NCBI GenBank assembly: GCA_035573855.1
Contig: DATLZU010000043.1
Span: 52,141-116,140, forward strand
Reading direction: 5' to 3'
Length of the DNA stretch: 64,000 nt
From: DATLZU01 sp035573855
GTDB lineage: Bacteria > Nitrospirota > Nitrospiria > Nitrospirales > Nitrospiraceae
Position 1 is the first letter of the stretch, and the number at the start of each line of letters is the position of its first letter. The notes beneath the pieces are model-generated. The model ran no database searches. It saw only the letters and a program-made list of their open reading frames with translations, and was not told the origin of the DNA. This document shows, piece by piece, positions 55,142 to 64,000 of the stretch. A program made the position numbers and the translations under genes.

Positions 55142-56995
55142 ATGCCGACCTATGTGTTAGGGATCTCCTGTTTTTATCACGATGCAGCCGCTGCGCTTTT
55201 ATGCGACGGCGAGATCGTTGCCGCGGCTCAGGAAGAGCGATTTACCCGCGTGAAACATGACTCTGGGTTTCCGTCCCACGCCGTGACGTACTGCTTGGAG
55301 GCTGCCGGAATCCGTGCATCTGACCTGCATTACGCGGTTTTTTATGAGAAACCCTATGCGAAGTTCGAGCGTTTGCTGGAAACGTATTTGCAGTTTGCAC
55401 CGGAGGGGTTCCAATCTTTTCGGCGGTCGATTGGCCTCTGGGCAAGGCACCGGCTCAGGATCAGGGATGAGATTTTGGAAGGGCTTGGCGAGAACTTTCG
55501 CGGCGAACTCTGCTTTACCGATCATCACGAATCCCATGCGGCGAGCGCGTTTTTTCCGTCGCCGTTTGAAGAGGCCGCAGTCCTGACGTTAGATGCCGTC
55601 GGAGGGTGGGGGACCAGCTCGATCGGCGTGGGCCGTGGCCACCGGTTGACGTTGACGCACGAAATGCGCTTTCCGCATTCGCTCGGCATGTTGTACTCGG
55701 CCTTTACCTATTACACCGGCTTCAAAGTGAATTCCGGCGAATACAAGATGATGGGGCTGGCTCCGTACGGCAGGCCGATCTATGCCAAGCTAATCATGGA
55801 CCACCTCCTGGAACTGCGTCAGGACGGCTCGTTGTGGCTCGATATGAGTTATTTCAATTATTGCCAGGGCCTCACGATGACCTCCGAGAAGTTCCATCGA
55901 CTGTTTGGAGGTCCCCCGCGCCAACCCGAAAGTGATATCACCCAGAAAGAGATGGATATTGCCGCCTCGATCCAGGTGGTCTGCGAAGAAGTCGTGCTGC
56001 ATGCTGCCAGGCATGCCTATCGATTGACCAATTCGCGCAACCTCGTGATGGCCGGAGGGGTAGCCTTAAATTGCGTGGCAAACGGACGGGTTCTGCGAGA
56101 AGGGCCTTTCCGAAATCTTTGGATTCAACCGGCCGCTGGCGACGCCGGCGGCGCGCTGGGAGCGGCATTGTTAGTGTGGCATCACTTGCTCGGGCAGGAA
56201 CGCAAGGTAGGCCAGACCGATAGTCAAAAGGGTTCCTTGCTCGGCCCCTCCTTCACGAACGAGGAGATCGGCTTGTACCTGGACTCGGTCGGAGCCGTCT
56301 ACGAGTATGTGCCCGATGAAGAGCAACTGCTCACGAGGGTTGCTGATCTGATCGCTCAAGAAAACGTCGTGGGATGGTTCCACGGTCGAATGGAATACGG
56401 GCCGCGGGCGCTGGGCAGCCGCAGCATTCTTGGCGATCCGCGGTCGCCGCGCATGCAACAGATCATGAATGTCAAGATTAAGTTCCGCGAATCGTTTCGG
56501 CCTTTCGCACCCAGTGTCCTGAAAGAGTGTGCGCACGAGATTTTCGAGCTGGAAGAAGGACAAGAAAGTCCCTACATGCTGCTGGTCGCCCCGATCAGAG
56601 AGAAATGGAGCAGGGAGCTGACTGAAGAGGATCGACGCCGCATGGAGGATCCGGATCTGCGTATTCGGGTCGCTGTGCCGAGGTCGACCCTGCCGGCCAT
56701 CACGCATGTAGATTACTCCGCTCGGATTCAGACGGTCGATGCCGAGCGGCATGGGCGGTTTTATCGGCTGATGCGGCGCTTTTACGATCGGACCGGGTGT
56801 CCGGTCCTCATCAACACCAGCTTCAACATCCGCGGAGAACCGATCGTCTGTACGCCGGAAGACGCGTTTCGGTGTTTCATGGCGACCAACATGGATTGCC
56901 TAATTGTGGAGAATTTCATCCTGCTGAAGGCAAGCCAACCGCAGGGTTCGCTCGAGGACGCCGAGACCTATAAGGCTCAATACGCGCTGGATTGA
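55142..56995 (+). CDS. Carbamoyltransferase, NodU/CmcH type
   Basis: A 617-residue two-domain enzyme. The N-terminal TobZ-like domain: VLGISCFYHDAAAALLCDG, HHESHAASAFFPSPF (metal His), LTLDAVGGWGT, GVALNCVANGRV. The C-terminal part: EYGPRALGSRSILGDPR and INTSFNIRGEPIV. It transfers a carbamoyl group from carbamoyl phosphate to a sugar hydroxyl. The start at 55142 follows AGAGG; an upstream frame to 55076 is spurious. It is followed by an SxtJ-like gene and SGNH genes. Confidence 0.93.
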   Translation: MPTYVLGISCFYHDAAAALLCDGEIVAAAQEERFTRVKHDSGFPSHAVTYCLEAAGIRASDLHYAVFYEKPYAKFERLLETYLQFAPEGFQSFRRSIGLWARHRLRIRDEILEGLGENFRGELCFTDHHESHAASAFFPSPFEEAAVLTLDAVGGWGTSSIGVGRGHRLTLTHEMRFPHSLGMLYSAFTYYTGFKVNSGEYKMMGLAPYGRPIYAKLIMDHLLELRQDGSLWLDMSYFNYCQGLTMTSEKFHRLFGGPPRQPESDITQKEMDIAASIQVVCEEVVLHAARHAYRLTNSRNLVMAGGVALNCVANGRVLREGPFRNLWIQPAAGDAGGALGAALLVWHHLLGQERKVGQTDSQKGSLLGPSFTNEEIGLYLDSVGAVYEYVPDEEQLLTRVADLIAQENVVGWFHGRMEYGPRALGSRSILGDPRSPRMQQIMNVKIKFRESFRPFAPSVLKECAHEIFELEEGQESPYMLLVAPIREKWSRELTEEDRRRMEDPDLRIRVAVPRSTLPAITHVDYSARIQTVDAERHGRFYRLMRRFYDRTGCPVLINTSFNIRGEPIVCTPEDAFRCFMATNMDCLIVENFILLKASQPQGSLEDAETYKAQYALD

Positions 56996-57003
56996 GGTCC
57001 CTT

Positions 57004-57564
57004 ATGCTGCTACCTTTGCATCCGCGTCGGGCCTGGCTCCAAAGCTTCTGGATCGTCATGTGTTCAATGATCGGGTTGCTTGCTGGAGGCTGCCTTGCCG
57101 CTCGATTGGGGACCCCGTGGATCGCGACCGGTGTGCTTGCCGGAGTACTGCTGAGCTACCTCGGGTTTCTGGTTCCGACCGTTGCGCGAGGTCCGTACCG
57201 CCTGTGGTTTCGAGTCACGGATCTTTATTTCCGTATTGTTCGGCTTGCCGTGAAGGCCGCCTGCTTTTTTCTGATCTTCGTGATTGTGGGGCGTCGCAAA
57301 TCATCACTTCTTTTTGATCGGCCCACTGAGATGGCGTCAATATGGGGTCCACGCAACACCCTGCCGGACGCGAACTATCCGCACGAGTATGAGGGTGAGA
57401 CCGGAGGGGCAAAGCCGCGCGCGTGGGTCTCGGTCTATCTGTCTTGGGCTCGCTCTACCGGGAACGGCTGGGCGATTGGGTTGCTGCCTTTCCTGCTTCT
57501 TCTGTCTCTGCTCGAGCCGGAACAGGAACGTGTCTTTCCTGCCGGCATCTACACCCTCTTTTAA
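57004..57564 (+). CDS. SxtJ-like membrane protein fused to a DUF5989-like tail
   Basis: A 186-residue protein. The first part has two transmembrane helices (IVMCSMIGLLAGGCLAARLG; GVLAGVLLSYLGFLVPT), then LYFRIVRLAVKAACFFLIFVIVG and RRKSSLLFDRP, in the SxtJ style. The C-terminal 40 residues (WAIGLLPFLLLLSLLEPEQERVFPAGIYTLF) match the separate small DUF5989 protein, which ends in a similar IYTLF. In other loci these are two genes beside the carbamoyltransferase; here they appear joined. ATG 57004 follows GAGG; a TTG lies at 56992. Confidence 0.7.
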   Translation: MLLPLHPRRAWLQSFWIVMCSMIGLLAGGCLAARLGTPWIATGVLAGVLLSYLGFLVPTVARGPYRLWFRVTDLYFRIVRLAVKAACFFLIFVIVGRRKSSLLFDRPTEMASIWGPRNTLPDANYPHEYEGETGGAKPRAWVSVYLSWARSTGNGWAIGLLPFLLLLSLLEPEQERVFPAGIYTLF

Positions 57565-57596
57565 GCCTTGTGTCTTCCGCGGAACGGTCAAAAGCC

Positions 57597-58685
57597 ATGA
57601 GTCGAGACGGGCTAGTGCTGCTCGCATCAGGAATCGCGTTTGTCGTGCTTTCTCCTTTGTTGATGATCGGGCTTCCGTTTTGGCTGGCGATCGGGCTCAT
57701 GCGATGGACTGCCAGGAAGATGGAACCTGCTGTTCAACGTTGGCAGGACATTTTTGAATTCGATCCGGTGCTCGGCTGGAAAGCCAAAGGCAATCTTGAT
57801 TGCCATGTCCTCGAAGACCGTGACGATGTGTTCCATGTCGTGACGGATCGGTTCGGATGGGCAGGCAGAGCCACGATCGATGAAAGCGATGTGATCGTCG
57901 TCGGGGATTCTCATGCATGGGGGTACGGCGTCGATCATGGCAAGGCGTTCTTCAATCTAAACCCCGGCCTGCGGATCAAAACAATCGGTGCTCCCGGATA
58001 CAACCTCGTACAGGAGCTCTTATTGCTGGAACAAGTGGCGCCTCAGCTTCAAGGGAAGCTTGTTGTGTGGTTCGTCTATATTGGCAACGACTTGTTCGAT
58101 AATCTTACTCCGGAGATAGACGGCTATCGCACGCCTTTTGTGCGGCAGGTCCAGGGAGGTAGCCGATGGGACATCGTGACCCATCATCTCTCACCGACCA
58201 AGTGGACATGCAGCGACAACGTGAAATTGCGCCGTGTTTATGCCTTGCTTGCGGCTCTCCACAGCGAAACATCGTTTGCCAAGCGTGCTTATGACGCCTG
58301 TGAGTTTCTCTTGGGCCGAGGCAGCCGCCTCTGCCGAGAGGTAGGAGCGGAGCTTGTCGTGCTCTCCATTCCGGCTATTGTAACGATCAGCGAGTCCCAT
58401 ATGCGGGCCATGTGCGTGGCAAGGTCGTTTCATATGCCAGTAGACCGAGGCTTGCCAGACCGTAAGCTGAGCGATATGTGTGCCAGACTCGGGATTCGGT
58501 ACGAATCTTTGACCTCACGCCTAGAGGTTCGTCATTACAAGGAACGCGACGATCACTGGACCGAAGAAGGACATCGCCAGGTGGCGGCGGTTCTTTGGAA
58601 CTTGTACAGTCAATTTCGGACCGATGCTGGAACCACACGATCGACACATTCCGATGACCAACGGCTCGTTTCGGTCTCGCATTAA
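57597..58685 (+). CDS. Membrane-anchored SGNH hydrolase-like protein
   Basis: A 362-residue protein with an N-terminal transmembrane helix (LVLLASGIAFVVLSPLLMIGLPF) and an SGNH fold: VVGDSHAWGYG (nucleophile Ser in block I), YIGNDLFDN (block III Asn), and DDHWTEEGHR (block V Asp-x-x-His). It may add or remove an O-acyl group on the polysaccharide. It is a regular companion of the carbamoyltransferase/SxtJ/DUF5989 set. The ATG at 57597 is used. Confidence 0.82.
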   Translation: MSRDGLVLLASGIAFVVLSPLLMIGLPFWLAIGLMRWTARKMEPAVQRWQDIFEFDPVLGWKAKGNLDCHVLEDRDDVFHVVTDRFGWAGRATIDESDVIVVGDSHAWGYGVDHGKAFFNLNPGLRIKTIGAPGYNLVQELLLLEQVAPQLQGKLVVWFVYIGNDLFDNLTPEIDGYRTPFVRQVQGGSRWDIVTHHLSPTKWTCSDNVKLRRVYALLAALHSETSFAKRAYDACEFLLGRGSRLCREVGAELVVLSIPAIVTISESHMRAMCVARSFHMPVDRGLPDRKLSDMCARLGIRYESLTSRLEVRHYKERDDHWTEEGHRQVAAVLWNLYSQFRTDAGTTRSTHSDDQRLVSVSH

Positions 58686-58699
58686 AAGGCAGACAGACG

Positions 58700-60157
58700 A
58701 TGCAACGCAATATGGCCTCTCTATCCGATTCGCCAGGTAGGACCTTCGCCCAATCTTCCCTGAACTGGTCCGTCATTGTCGCGCTGTTTGCTCTGGAAGG
58801 TTCCTGCGGTCTCGCTTTGTTAGCCCTTTATAAAAAGGGCGAGCAAGGATTTTCTGCGTTCATTCAGACCAACGCGGGAGTGTCCTTTTTTCTCAGCCTC
58901 GCCATTTTCGCCATCTCGGCCGGATGGATAGGCCGTACCTACTTTCTCAGTTACAGAAACGCCTTGAGAGCCTTTCAACTCACGGTGGTGATGAACTTGG
59001 TCACCGTTTTCTCGGTCTTGGTATGCAGCGAGCTCGTGATTCGAGTTCTCGTAAAACAGACCCCACAAGGTGACACCATCAACGGTCTGCTTTTGCTGCC
59101 AAAGAATTGGGACCGGTTGCGGGACCACTACCTTGCCATATGGGAGAAAGCCTCCACGGATCAGCAACAAGGGCTTGCTTCAGATGTGAGCTACTGGGTG
59201 TACGATCGAGATCTTGGTTGGTCAATCGGACCTAGCCGCAGGAGCGCGAACGGACTGTATTTTTCCGATTCTCAGGGCTTGCGTGCCCCCCAAACCGGCA
59301 ACAGCTTTTCTCTCTCTCAAGCTGCTTCCTGGATCGCCGTGTTAGGAGATTCATTTACATTCGGTGAAGAGGTGACGTACGAGGACACATGGGCAGCGCG
59401 GCTTGAGAAGCTCCTAGGAGGGAGCTTCGCCGTCGCAAACTTCGGCGTCGCGGGATACGGCGTCGATCAAGCATATCTTCGTTATCTACGGGATGTACGG
59501 CCGTGGCATCCCGCGATCGCTGTGTTGGGTTTCATCTCCGATGATCTGTATCGGTCGACGATGGTGTACCCGTTTTTGAATTACCCCGAATGGGAGAATC
59601 CGTTTTCAAAGCCACGTCTCCTTGCAACCGAAGAGGAACTGCGGTTACTTAATATTCCCACCATTCCACCCGATATGATCTTCGCCCAATCATCGATTGC
59701 TGATCTGCCGCACCTTCAACACGACAAGGGCTACACCCCGTTCGAATGGCAACGCGAATGGTATCACTCTTCTTATTTCGCACGGTTTCTACTGACCAGG
59801 TTTCCTCGGTGGATGCCCATAAATGCTAATGCCTCTGAAGAAGCGGTGTTCTCGCTCAATGAACGAATCTTGCGCTCATTCATTCACCAGGCGTCCCAGT
59901 CGGGCACGATTCCGGTGATTGTCTATTTCCCCACCAGCGGAGACTTTCGTCCTCGACGACCCAATCTCACCGGCAAGCGATTCCTCCAACGCACCGGCAT
60001 CCCGTATGTCGATCCCAGCTCTTGCCTGTTACAGGTGCCCGAAGCGGAACGGTTCGAGCCTGGCGAGCATTATTCACCTCGCGCCAACGCCGCCGTGGCC
60101 GAGTGCCTGGCTCAGCACCTTCGTCATATTCTGCCCTCGCTTGAAAGGTCGCAATAG
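58700..60157 (+). CDS. SGNH hydrolase-like membrane protein, second
   Basis: A 485-residue protein with three predicted helices in the first 125 residues and a C-terminal SGNH domain: VLGDSFTFGEEV, FGVAGYGVDQAYLR, FISDDLYRS and EHYSPRANAAVA. Block III has DD in place of the usual GxN and the final Asp reads as Glu, so activity is uncertain. It differs in architecture from the preceding SGNH gene (long linker and membrane part), suggesting a separate substrate. Confidence 0.78.
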   Translation: MQRNMASLSDSPGRTFAQSSLNWSVIVALFALEGSCGLALLALYKKGEQGFSAFIQTNAGVSFFLSLAIFAISAGWIGRTYFLSYRNALRAFQLTVVMNLVTVFSVLVCSELVIRVLVKQTPQGDTINGLLLLPKNWDRLRDHYLAIWEKASTDQQQGLASDVSYWVYDRDLGWSIGPSRRSANGLYFSDSQGLRAPQTGNSFSLSQAASWIAVLGDSFTFGEEVTYEDTWAARLEKLLGGSFAVANFGVAGYGVDQAYLRYLRDVRPWHPAIAVLGFISDDLYRSTMVYPFLNYPEWENPFSKPRLLATEEELRLLNIPTIPPDMIFAQSSIADLPHLQHDKGYTPFEWQREWYHSSYFARFLLTRFPRWMPINANASEEAVFSLNERILRSFIHQASQSGTIPVIVYFPTSGDFRPRRPNLTGKRFLQRTGIPYVDPSSCLLQVPEAERFEPGEHYSPRANAAVAECLAQHLRHILPSLERSQ

Positions 60158-60197
60158 CGGGGCGAGGCTTTCCATTTGTCTCATTGAGGATTCTTTG

Positions 60198-61208
60198 ATG
60201 AGCACAGCATTCCCAACAGTCAGCGTCCTTGTTCCGACTTACAACCGAGCTGGTTTCCTCAAACAGGCAATTGACAGTGTCCTGGCGCAGACATTCGGCG
60301 ATTTCGAGTTAGTCATTTCTGACAATGCCTCGACAGACGATACCCAAGCGCTCGTCCAATCTTACTCGGATGCGCGCATCATCTATTCACGGAACCCTCG
60401 TAACATCGGCTGGCAAGCAAATATGAAACGCTGCCTGGCCCTGGCTCGAGGCGAATACGTGACCTTTCTCCCTGACGACGACCTCATGATGCCTGAAAAC
60501 CTGGAACGCAAGGTCTGTATTCTCCGTCGCTATCCTTATGTCGGATTGGTGCATTCACGATTTCACATGATTGATGAAGAAGGCCAGATCATCAGGGATA
60601 GTACGAATTGGGGCCACGGACCGGAGCGAGACTTCGATGTCATCGAATCGGGTTATGCCGTGCTCAAGCGCATGCTGACCGGCTTTTGCGAAGTCAATTT
60701 GCCGACGGCTCTGTTCCGCAGGGATGTGCGCGATCGAGTCGGCGAATGGACGGATCAATTACATCACACCGATGATTACGAGTATTGGATGCGGATTGCC
60801 GTGTGTTATGACGTTGCCTATTTGGCCTCTCCGCTAATCAAGTGGCGATGGCACCAGGGCAGTCTGACAAGTCAGCATATAAAAGAAAGTGCCACTGGGG
60901 TAACAGCCGAAGGGCTCTGCGAACAGTTGTTGGCGAAACGGATGGTGCTCGAACGGTATTGGTATCGGATTCCCGAAGTCGCTGCGCTGAAACGAATGGT
61001 TCGCCAGGAAACCCGCAATCGAGTCGTTCTCCAAGCTGACGTTATGCTGGATAATGGAGTGTCTCGTCAAGAAGCGCGGGCGTTTCTGCTCAAGATGTGC
61101 CGCACATTTCCTGAGCTGTGTTTGTCGTTCAACGTGTGGAAAACGTTTCTGAAGACCGTCTTGAGCCCGCGCAGCGTGCAAATCTTGAAGGCCGTCTGCC
61201 GCCCATAA
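60198..61208 (+). CDS. Glycosyltransferase family 2
   Basis: A 336-residue GT-A enzyme: VSVLVPTYNRAGFLKQAIDSVLAQTFGDFELVISDNASTDDT for the nucleotide sugar and PDDDLMMPENLE for the metal Asp residues. HHTDDYEYWMRIAV and IKWRWHQGSLTSQH form the acceptor side. The ATG at 60198 follows TTGAGGATT; an open frame to 59919 overlaps the preceding gene. It adds one sugar of the repeat unit; linkage unknown. Confidence 0.92.
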   Translation: MSTAFPTVSVLVPTYNRAGFLKQAIDSVLAQTFGDFELVISDNASTDDTQALVQSYSDARIIYSRNPRNIGWQANMKRCLALARGEYVTFLPDDDLMMPENLERKVCILRRYPYVGLVHSRFHMIDEEGQIIRDSTNWGHGPERDFDVIESGYAVLKRMLTGFCEVNLPTALFRRDVRDRVGEWTDQLHHTDDYEYWMRIAVCYDVAYLASPLIKWRWHQGSLTSQHIKESATGVTAEGLCEQLLAKRMVLERYWYRIPEVAALKRMVRQETRNRVVLQADVMLDNGVSRQEARAFLLKMCRTFPELCLSFNVWKTFLKTVLSPRSVQILKAVCRP

Positions 61209-61275
61209 TCCCCATACCAGCTTTTGTCGAGCCCAGCGAGCTGACAACGTCTGTCAACATAGGTTTTCCAACGCA

Positions 61276-62541
61276 ATGAAGAAGACCTGGACGATAGCTT
61301 GGTGCCACAACGGCGACGCCGGAGGATCCAAACGGTTTGCGTTTGAAATGGTACGGGAACTTTCAAAGCGCGGCCATGTGATTGATGAGGTGATTCTTCG
61401 TGGTCCTGTAAACAACACGGACTATCTTCCGCTCAAACCCTTCGTCAGGACGTCCACAGAAGTGGTGCTTCATAGTCCCGATCTGTCGCGGCAGCGTCCC
61501 TATCTGCTGTATTCGTCCGCGTTACTAGCTTTTAGCGTTTGGAAGGTTCGTCACCAGCCTCGAGACATTCAGATTCTGGCAGGGCGAATCAACACATCGG
61601 ATTATGACTTCGTACACATCGACCACTACCCTCACTGCCGGGCCACCAGCATTCTGCCGTATCTGGAACTTCCCTCTGTCTTGTACAGTCACGAGCCGTC
61701 GCCAGTTCGATACCTGAGTGTCAACGGTCAGATGGCCTTGCCAGGACCTTCCGGACTCAAGGGAGGCTACGCCCGTCTGTGTGAAGGTCTTCACCATTTG
61801 GCCAATTATGTGCAAGACCGCCACGATATTCGACTGACCAATTGTGCGCAAGCCGTTCTTATTAACTCGCAGTTCTCCAAAGAGGTCTTCTTTCAGCGAT
61901 ACGGCCGCCTTTCAACGGTGTGTCGGTACGGAGTCGATTATCACACCTTTCGCCCGCTGCCAGTGAGTGTGGAGCCTTTGGTGGTTTCGATTGGCCGACT
62001 CGTCACAGTCAAACAACACCACATCGCCATCGAAGCGGTGGGGATGATTGACCAGACGAGAAGGCCCCGCATGGTCATTGCGACGCCGGAGTCTGTAGAT
62101 CATGTCAAAGACCGGCACTACAGCACCGCGATCGAGAAGCTGGCGAAAGACAAAGGGGTAGCCTTGGACGTTTGGTATCGGCCGAGCCAACACGACCTGG
62201 CCAAACTGTATAACCAAGCGATAGCCCTGATTTTTGTGCCGATCATGGAACCCTTCGGACTGGTCGCCATCGAGGCCATGGCTTGCGGCACACCGGTTGT
62301 TGGGGTGAATGAAGCAGGCATCCGAGAGTCCGTCGTCGAGGGGGTTAACGGGATGCTTGTTGATCGGGACCCCGGAGAAATCGCAAAGGCGATCGGGCGT
62401 CTCATGGACTCTCAGAACCTTCGTGCAGCCATGGGCAAACAGGCGGTCGAGTATGTTCGCCAACGGTGGACTTGGCAACAGGCGGCTGATCACTACGAAG
62501 AGGAGATCAGGAAGCTATTGGAAGGAGTCCGTGGCCTATGA
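61276..62541 (+). CDS. Glycosyltransferase family 4 (GT-B)
   Basis: A 421-residue GT-B enzyme. The N-terminal Rossmann half starts WTIAWCHNGDAGGSKRFAFEMVRELSKRGH; the C-terminal half has VVSIGRLVTVKQHHIAIEA and EPFGLVAIEAMACGTPVVGVNEAGIRESVV, the E-x7-E nucleotide-sugar motif. Ends overlap the possible early start of the next glycosyltransferase. Confidence 0.93.
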   Translation: MKKTWTIAWCHNGDAGGSKRFAFEMVRELSKRGHVIDEVILRGPVNNTDYLPLKPFVRTSTEVVLHSPDLSRQRPYLLYSSALLAFSVWKVRHQPRDIQILAGRINTSDYDFVHIDHYPHCRATSILPYLELPSVLYSHEPSPVRYLSVNGQMALPGPSGLKGGYARLCEGLHHLANYVQDRHDIRLTNCAQAVLINSQFSKEVFFQRYGRLSTVCRYGVDYHTFRPLPVSVEPLVVSIGRLVTVKQHHIAIEAVGMIDQTRRPRMVIATPESVDHVKDRHYSTAIEKLAKDKGVALDVWYRPSQHDLAKLYNQAIALIFVPIMEPFGLVAIEAMACGTPVVGVNEAGIRESVVEGVNGMLVDRDPGEIAKAIGRLMDSQNLRAAMGKQAVEYVRQRWTWQQAADHYEEEIRKLLEGVRGL

Positions 62542-62596
62542 GCGCCTGACAGCTCGACTGATTATTCGACGGTTTCAAATAGGGACACAGCACACG

Positions 62597-63751
62597 ATGA
62601 ACCATCCCGCATCTGCACATTCTCTTACGCTTCATCGTTGCGATCGGTTTGTCGCTCGGACGATGAACTGGCTGTACGACCACCTCCGGTTCGTACCGGA
62701 TGTCCGTCAGTTGGTCCTGTGTGATTCACTCCAGAACCGTAATGAATTTCCCGAGCTGGAAGCCTGGTGTCTGAATCCACAGAGTTTGATTCGTCGGTTC
62801 TGGCGAAAAATGGCCGGCCCTCGACCCTATCTTCTGGATCTCCTTCGCGTGAAAGCCCGTCATCCCTGTGTGCTGCATTCTCACTTTGGCTACGTGGCAG
62901 CGGAAGATTTCGGCCTCCAGAAGGCATTGGGCATACCCTGGCTGGTGGGATTCTACGGCGCCGACGTGTATCAATTGGGCCTGCACCCTCAGTGGCAAGA
63001 GACCTACATGCGCCTGTTTGAACGCCTCTCTTTTGCGCTGGCTCTCGGCCCGGTCATGGCCGATCGCCTACAGAAAATGGGATGCCCCGCCGAGAAGGTA
63101 AAGGTTCACCCGCTCGGTGTCGATGTGGACAGCCTGCCGTTTCAGCCGCGCGTCCTCAAACCCGGCGATCCGTTGAAGCTCCTCTTCGCCGGGACGTTTC
63201 GCGAGAAGAAGGGGATTCAGTATGTCCTCGAGGGCGCAGCCTCCGCGCACCGTCGGGGCGTCAATCTTCATCTCAATTTGGTGGCCGGAGAAATGGGCAA
63301 AAGCGGAGAAGAAGAGACCCGTGACGCCGCCTTCGCCTTGATCAGACGACTGGGAATCGAACATTTGGTCACCTATTTTCCGCTTCTTCCTTTCCGAAAA
63401 TTGCTGCGACTGGGTCTCAGCTGTCATCTTTTTCTTTCGCCCAGCGTGACCGCGGCCAATGGAGACTGCGAAGGGACTCCGTTTGTCCTGCAACAGATGA
63501 TGGCCACAGGGATGCCGGCCGTCGCCACCGTGCATTCTGACATTCCGTTCATCTTTGGCGACTTGAAGTATCTGCTCGTGCCCGAACGAGATTCGAACGC
63601 CATTGCCGACCGGCTGCAATCTTACGCCGAGCACCCGGAACAGTTAGTCTCCGACGGGATCGCCATGCGAAACCGTATCCGCTTTACATTCGACGTCCGG
63701 CACTGCGCTTCGCAACTGGCCAGGATCTACCGGTCGTTGATGACATTTTGA
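62597..63751 (+). CDS. Glycosyltransferase family 4, second
   Basis: A 384-residue GT-B enzyme: LHSHFGYVAAEDFGLQKALGIPWLVGFYGADVY, then KLLFAGTFREKKGIQYVLEGA and SPSVTAANGDCEGTPFVLQQMMATGMPAVATVHSDIP. The order and CEGTPFVLQQMMATG resemble exopolysaccharide glucosyltransferases. The start is uncertain: GTG at 62531 has a strong GAAGGAG site and would overlap the previous gene, while ATG at 62597 gives a shorter N-terminus. Confidence 0.9.
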   Translation: MNHPASAHSLTLHRCDRFVARTMNWLYDHLRFVPDVRQLVLCDSLQNRNEFPELEAWCLNPQSLIRRFWRKMAGPRPYLLDLLRVKARHPCVLHSHFGYVAAEDFGLQKALGIPWLVGFYGADVYQLGLHPQWQETYMRLFERLSFALALGPVMADRLQKMGCPAEKVKVHPLGVDVDSLPFQPRVLKPGDPLKLLFAGTFREKKGIQYVLEGAASAHRRGVNLHLNLVAGEMGKSGEEETRDAAFALIRRLGIEHLVTYFPLLPFRKLLRLGLSCHLFLSPSVTAANGDCEGTPFVLQQMMATGMPAVATVHSDIPFIFGDLKYLLVPERDSNAIADRLQSYAEHPEQLVSDGIAMRNRIRFTFDVRHCASQLARIYRSLMTF

Positions 63752-63784
63752 CAACAACTCTTCGAAGAGGGGAAGGAGGAGTTC

Positions 63785-64000
63785 ATGCGCGTACTGATCA
63801 CAGGTGGAGCGGGATTTCTCGGCAGTCACTTGTGCGATGCTTTGATCGAACGCGGCCACCAAGTCGTGTGTCTGGACAACTTCTGCACCGGCCGTCCTGA
63901 CAACATCGCTCACTTGATGGGGCATGAACGCTTCAGTTTCATCAAATACAACGTGTGTGACTACTTGCACATCGACGGACCGCTGGATGCCATCATGCAT
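63785..64000 (+). CDS. UDP-glucuronate decarboxylase-like SDR, partial
   Basis: The first 72 codons of an SDR: RVLITGGAGFLGSHLCDALIERGHQVVCLDNFCTG, then RPDNIAHLMGHERFSFIKYNVCDY. The NAD site GGAGFLGSH and LDNFCTGRPDNIAHL are the pattern of UDP-glucuronic acid decarboxylase (UDP-xylose synthase). GAAGGAGGAG precedes the ATG. The window ends inside the gene. It would supply UDP-xylose for the glycosyltransferases. Confidence 0.82.
   Translation, partial: MRVLITGGAGFLGSHLCDALIERGHQVVCLDNFCTGRPDNIAHLMGHERFSFIKYNVCDYLHIDGPLDAIMH

Noticed and set aside
1..64000. CRISPR arrays, tRNA or rRNA genes
   Set aside because: No regularly spaced repeats and no tRNA cloverleaf or rRNA sequence were recognised by eye; a covariance-model scan would be needed to exclude small RNAs.

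Overview
The window looks like a chromosome segment of a high-GC Gram-negative bacterium. It has lipoprotein signals, outer-membrane Wza and beta-barrel proteins, and a Wzc-type kinase. The gene order (tmk-holB-metG-ftsH facing DUF502-glmU-glmS-gatC-panD-gatA-gatB-eno-ftsB-era-mgtE) and the protein style fit the phylum Nitrospirota, most likely a Nitrospira relative. That assignment is inference from memory; no database was searched. No rRNA, tRNA or CRISPR array was recognised.

Region 1 (1-10.8 kb). A small CpxP-like periplasmic protein, cut by the window edge, is divergent from a ZIP metal transporter. A decayed ribbon-helix-helix/PIN toxin-antitoxin pair follows. Then comes a long minus-strand housekeeping run, in transcription order: tmk, holB, metG, an exported protein, ftsH, an exported SAM methyltransferase and a DUF4136-like lipoprotein.

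Region 2 (10.8-24.2 kb). A plus-strand run carries amino-sugar synthesis (glmU, glmS), the GatCAB amidotransferase, panD, eno, ftsB, era and mgtE. A good sigma70-like promoter precedes it. Between gatB and eno lies an odd segment with a degenerate second copy of the eno 5' end and two tiny membrane-protein reading frames.

Region 3 (24.2-31.7 kb). This is an accessory patch: an intact HepT/MntA-type toxin-antitoxin pair, a dead IS481-like element with inverted repeats and a 6-bp target duplication, a gene-poor stretch, recO, a broken DUF5618 gene, a DUF971 protein, glycogen synthase and a lipoprotein.

Region 4 (31.7-64 kb). A large exopolysaccharide locus. A LuxR-type regulator and a PilZ protein stand at its head. 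Two Wza-like export proteins, an outer-membrane barrel, a Wzc-like chain-length kinase, a sugar transferase and a polysaccharide deacetylase form a core resembling exosortase-associated EPS loci, but no exosortase is in the window. A NusG/RfaH-like antiterminator precedes a Wzm/Wzt ABC exporter. Next is a CDP-sugar cassette: cytidylyltransferase, SDR, C-methyltransferase, 3,5-epimerase, DUF4910 protein, Fe/2OG oxygenase, nucleotidyltransferase, aminotransferase and a two-subunit GMC dehydrogenase. A dead acyltransferase follows, then a carbamoyltransferase/SxtJ-DUF5989 fusion/SGNH module, three glycosyltransferases, and the start of a UDP-glucuronate decarboxylase-like SDR that runs off the edge. 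Together these would make, decorate and export a complex surface polysaccharide.
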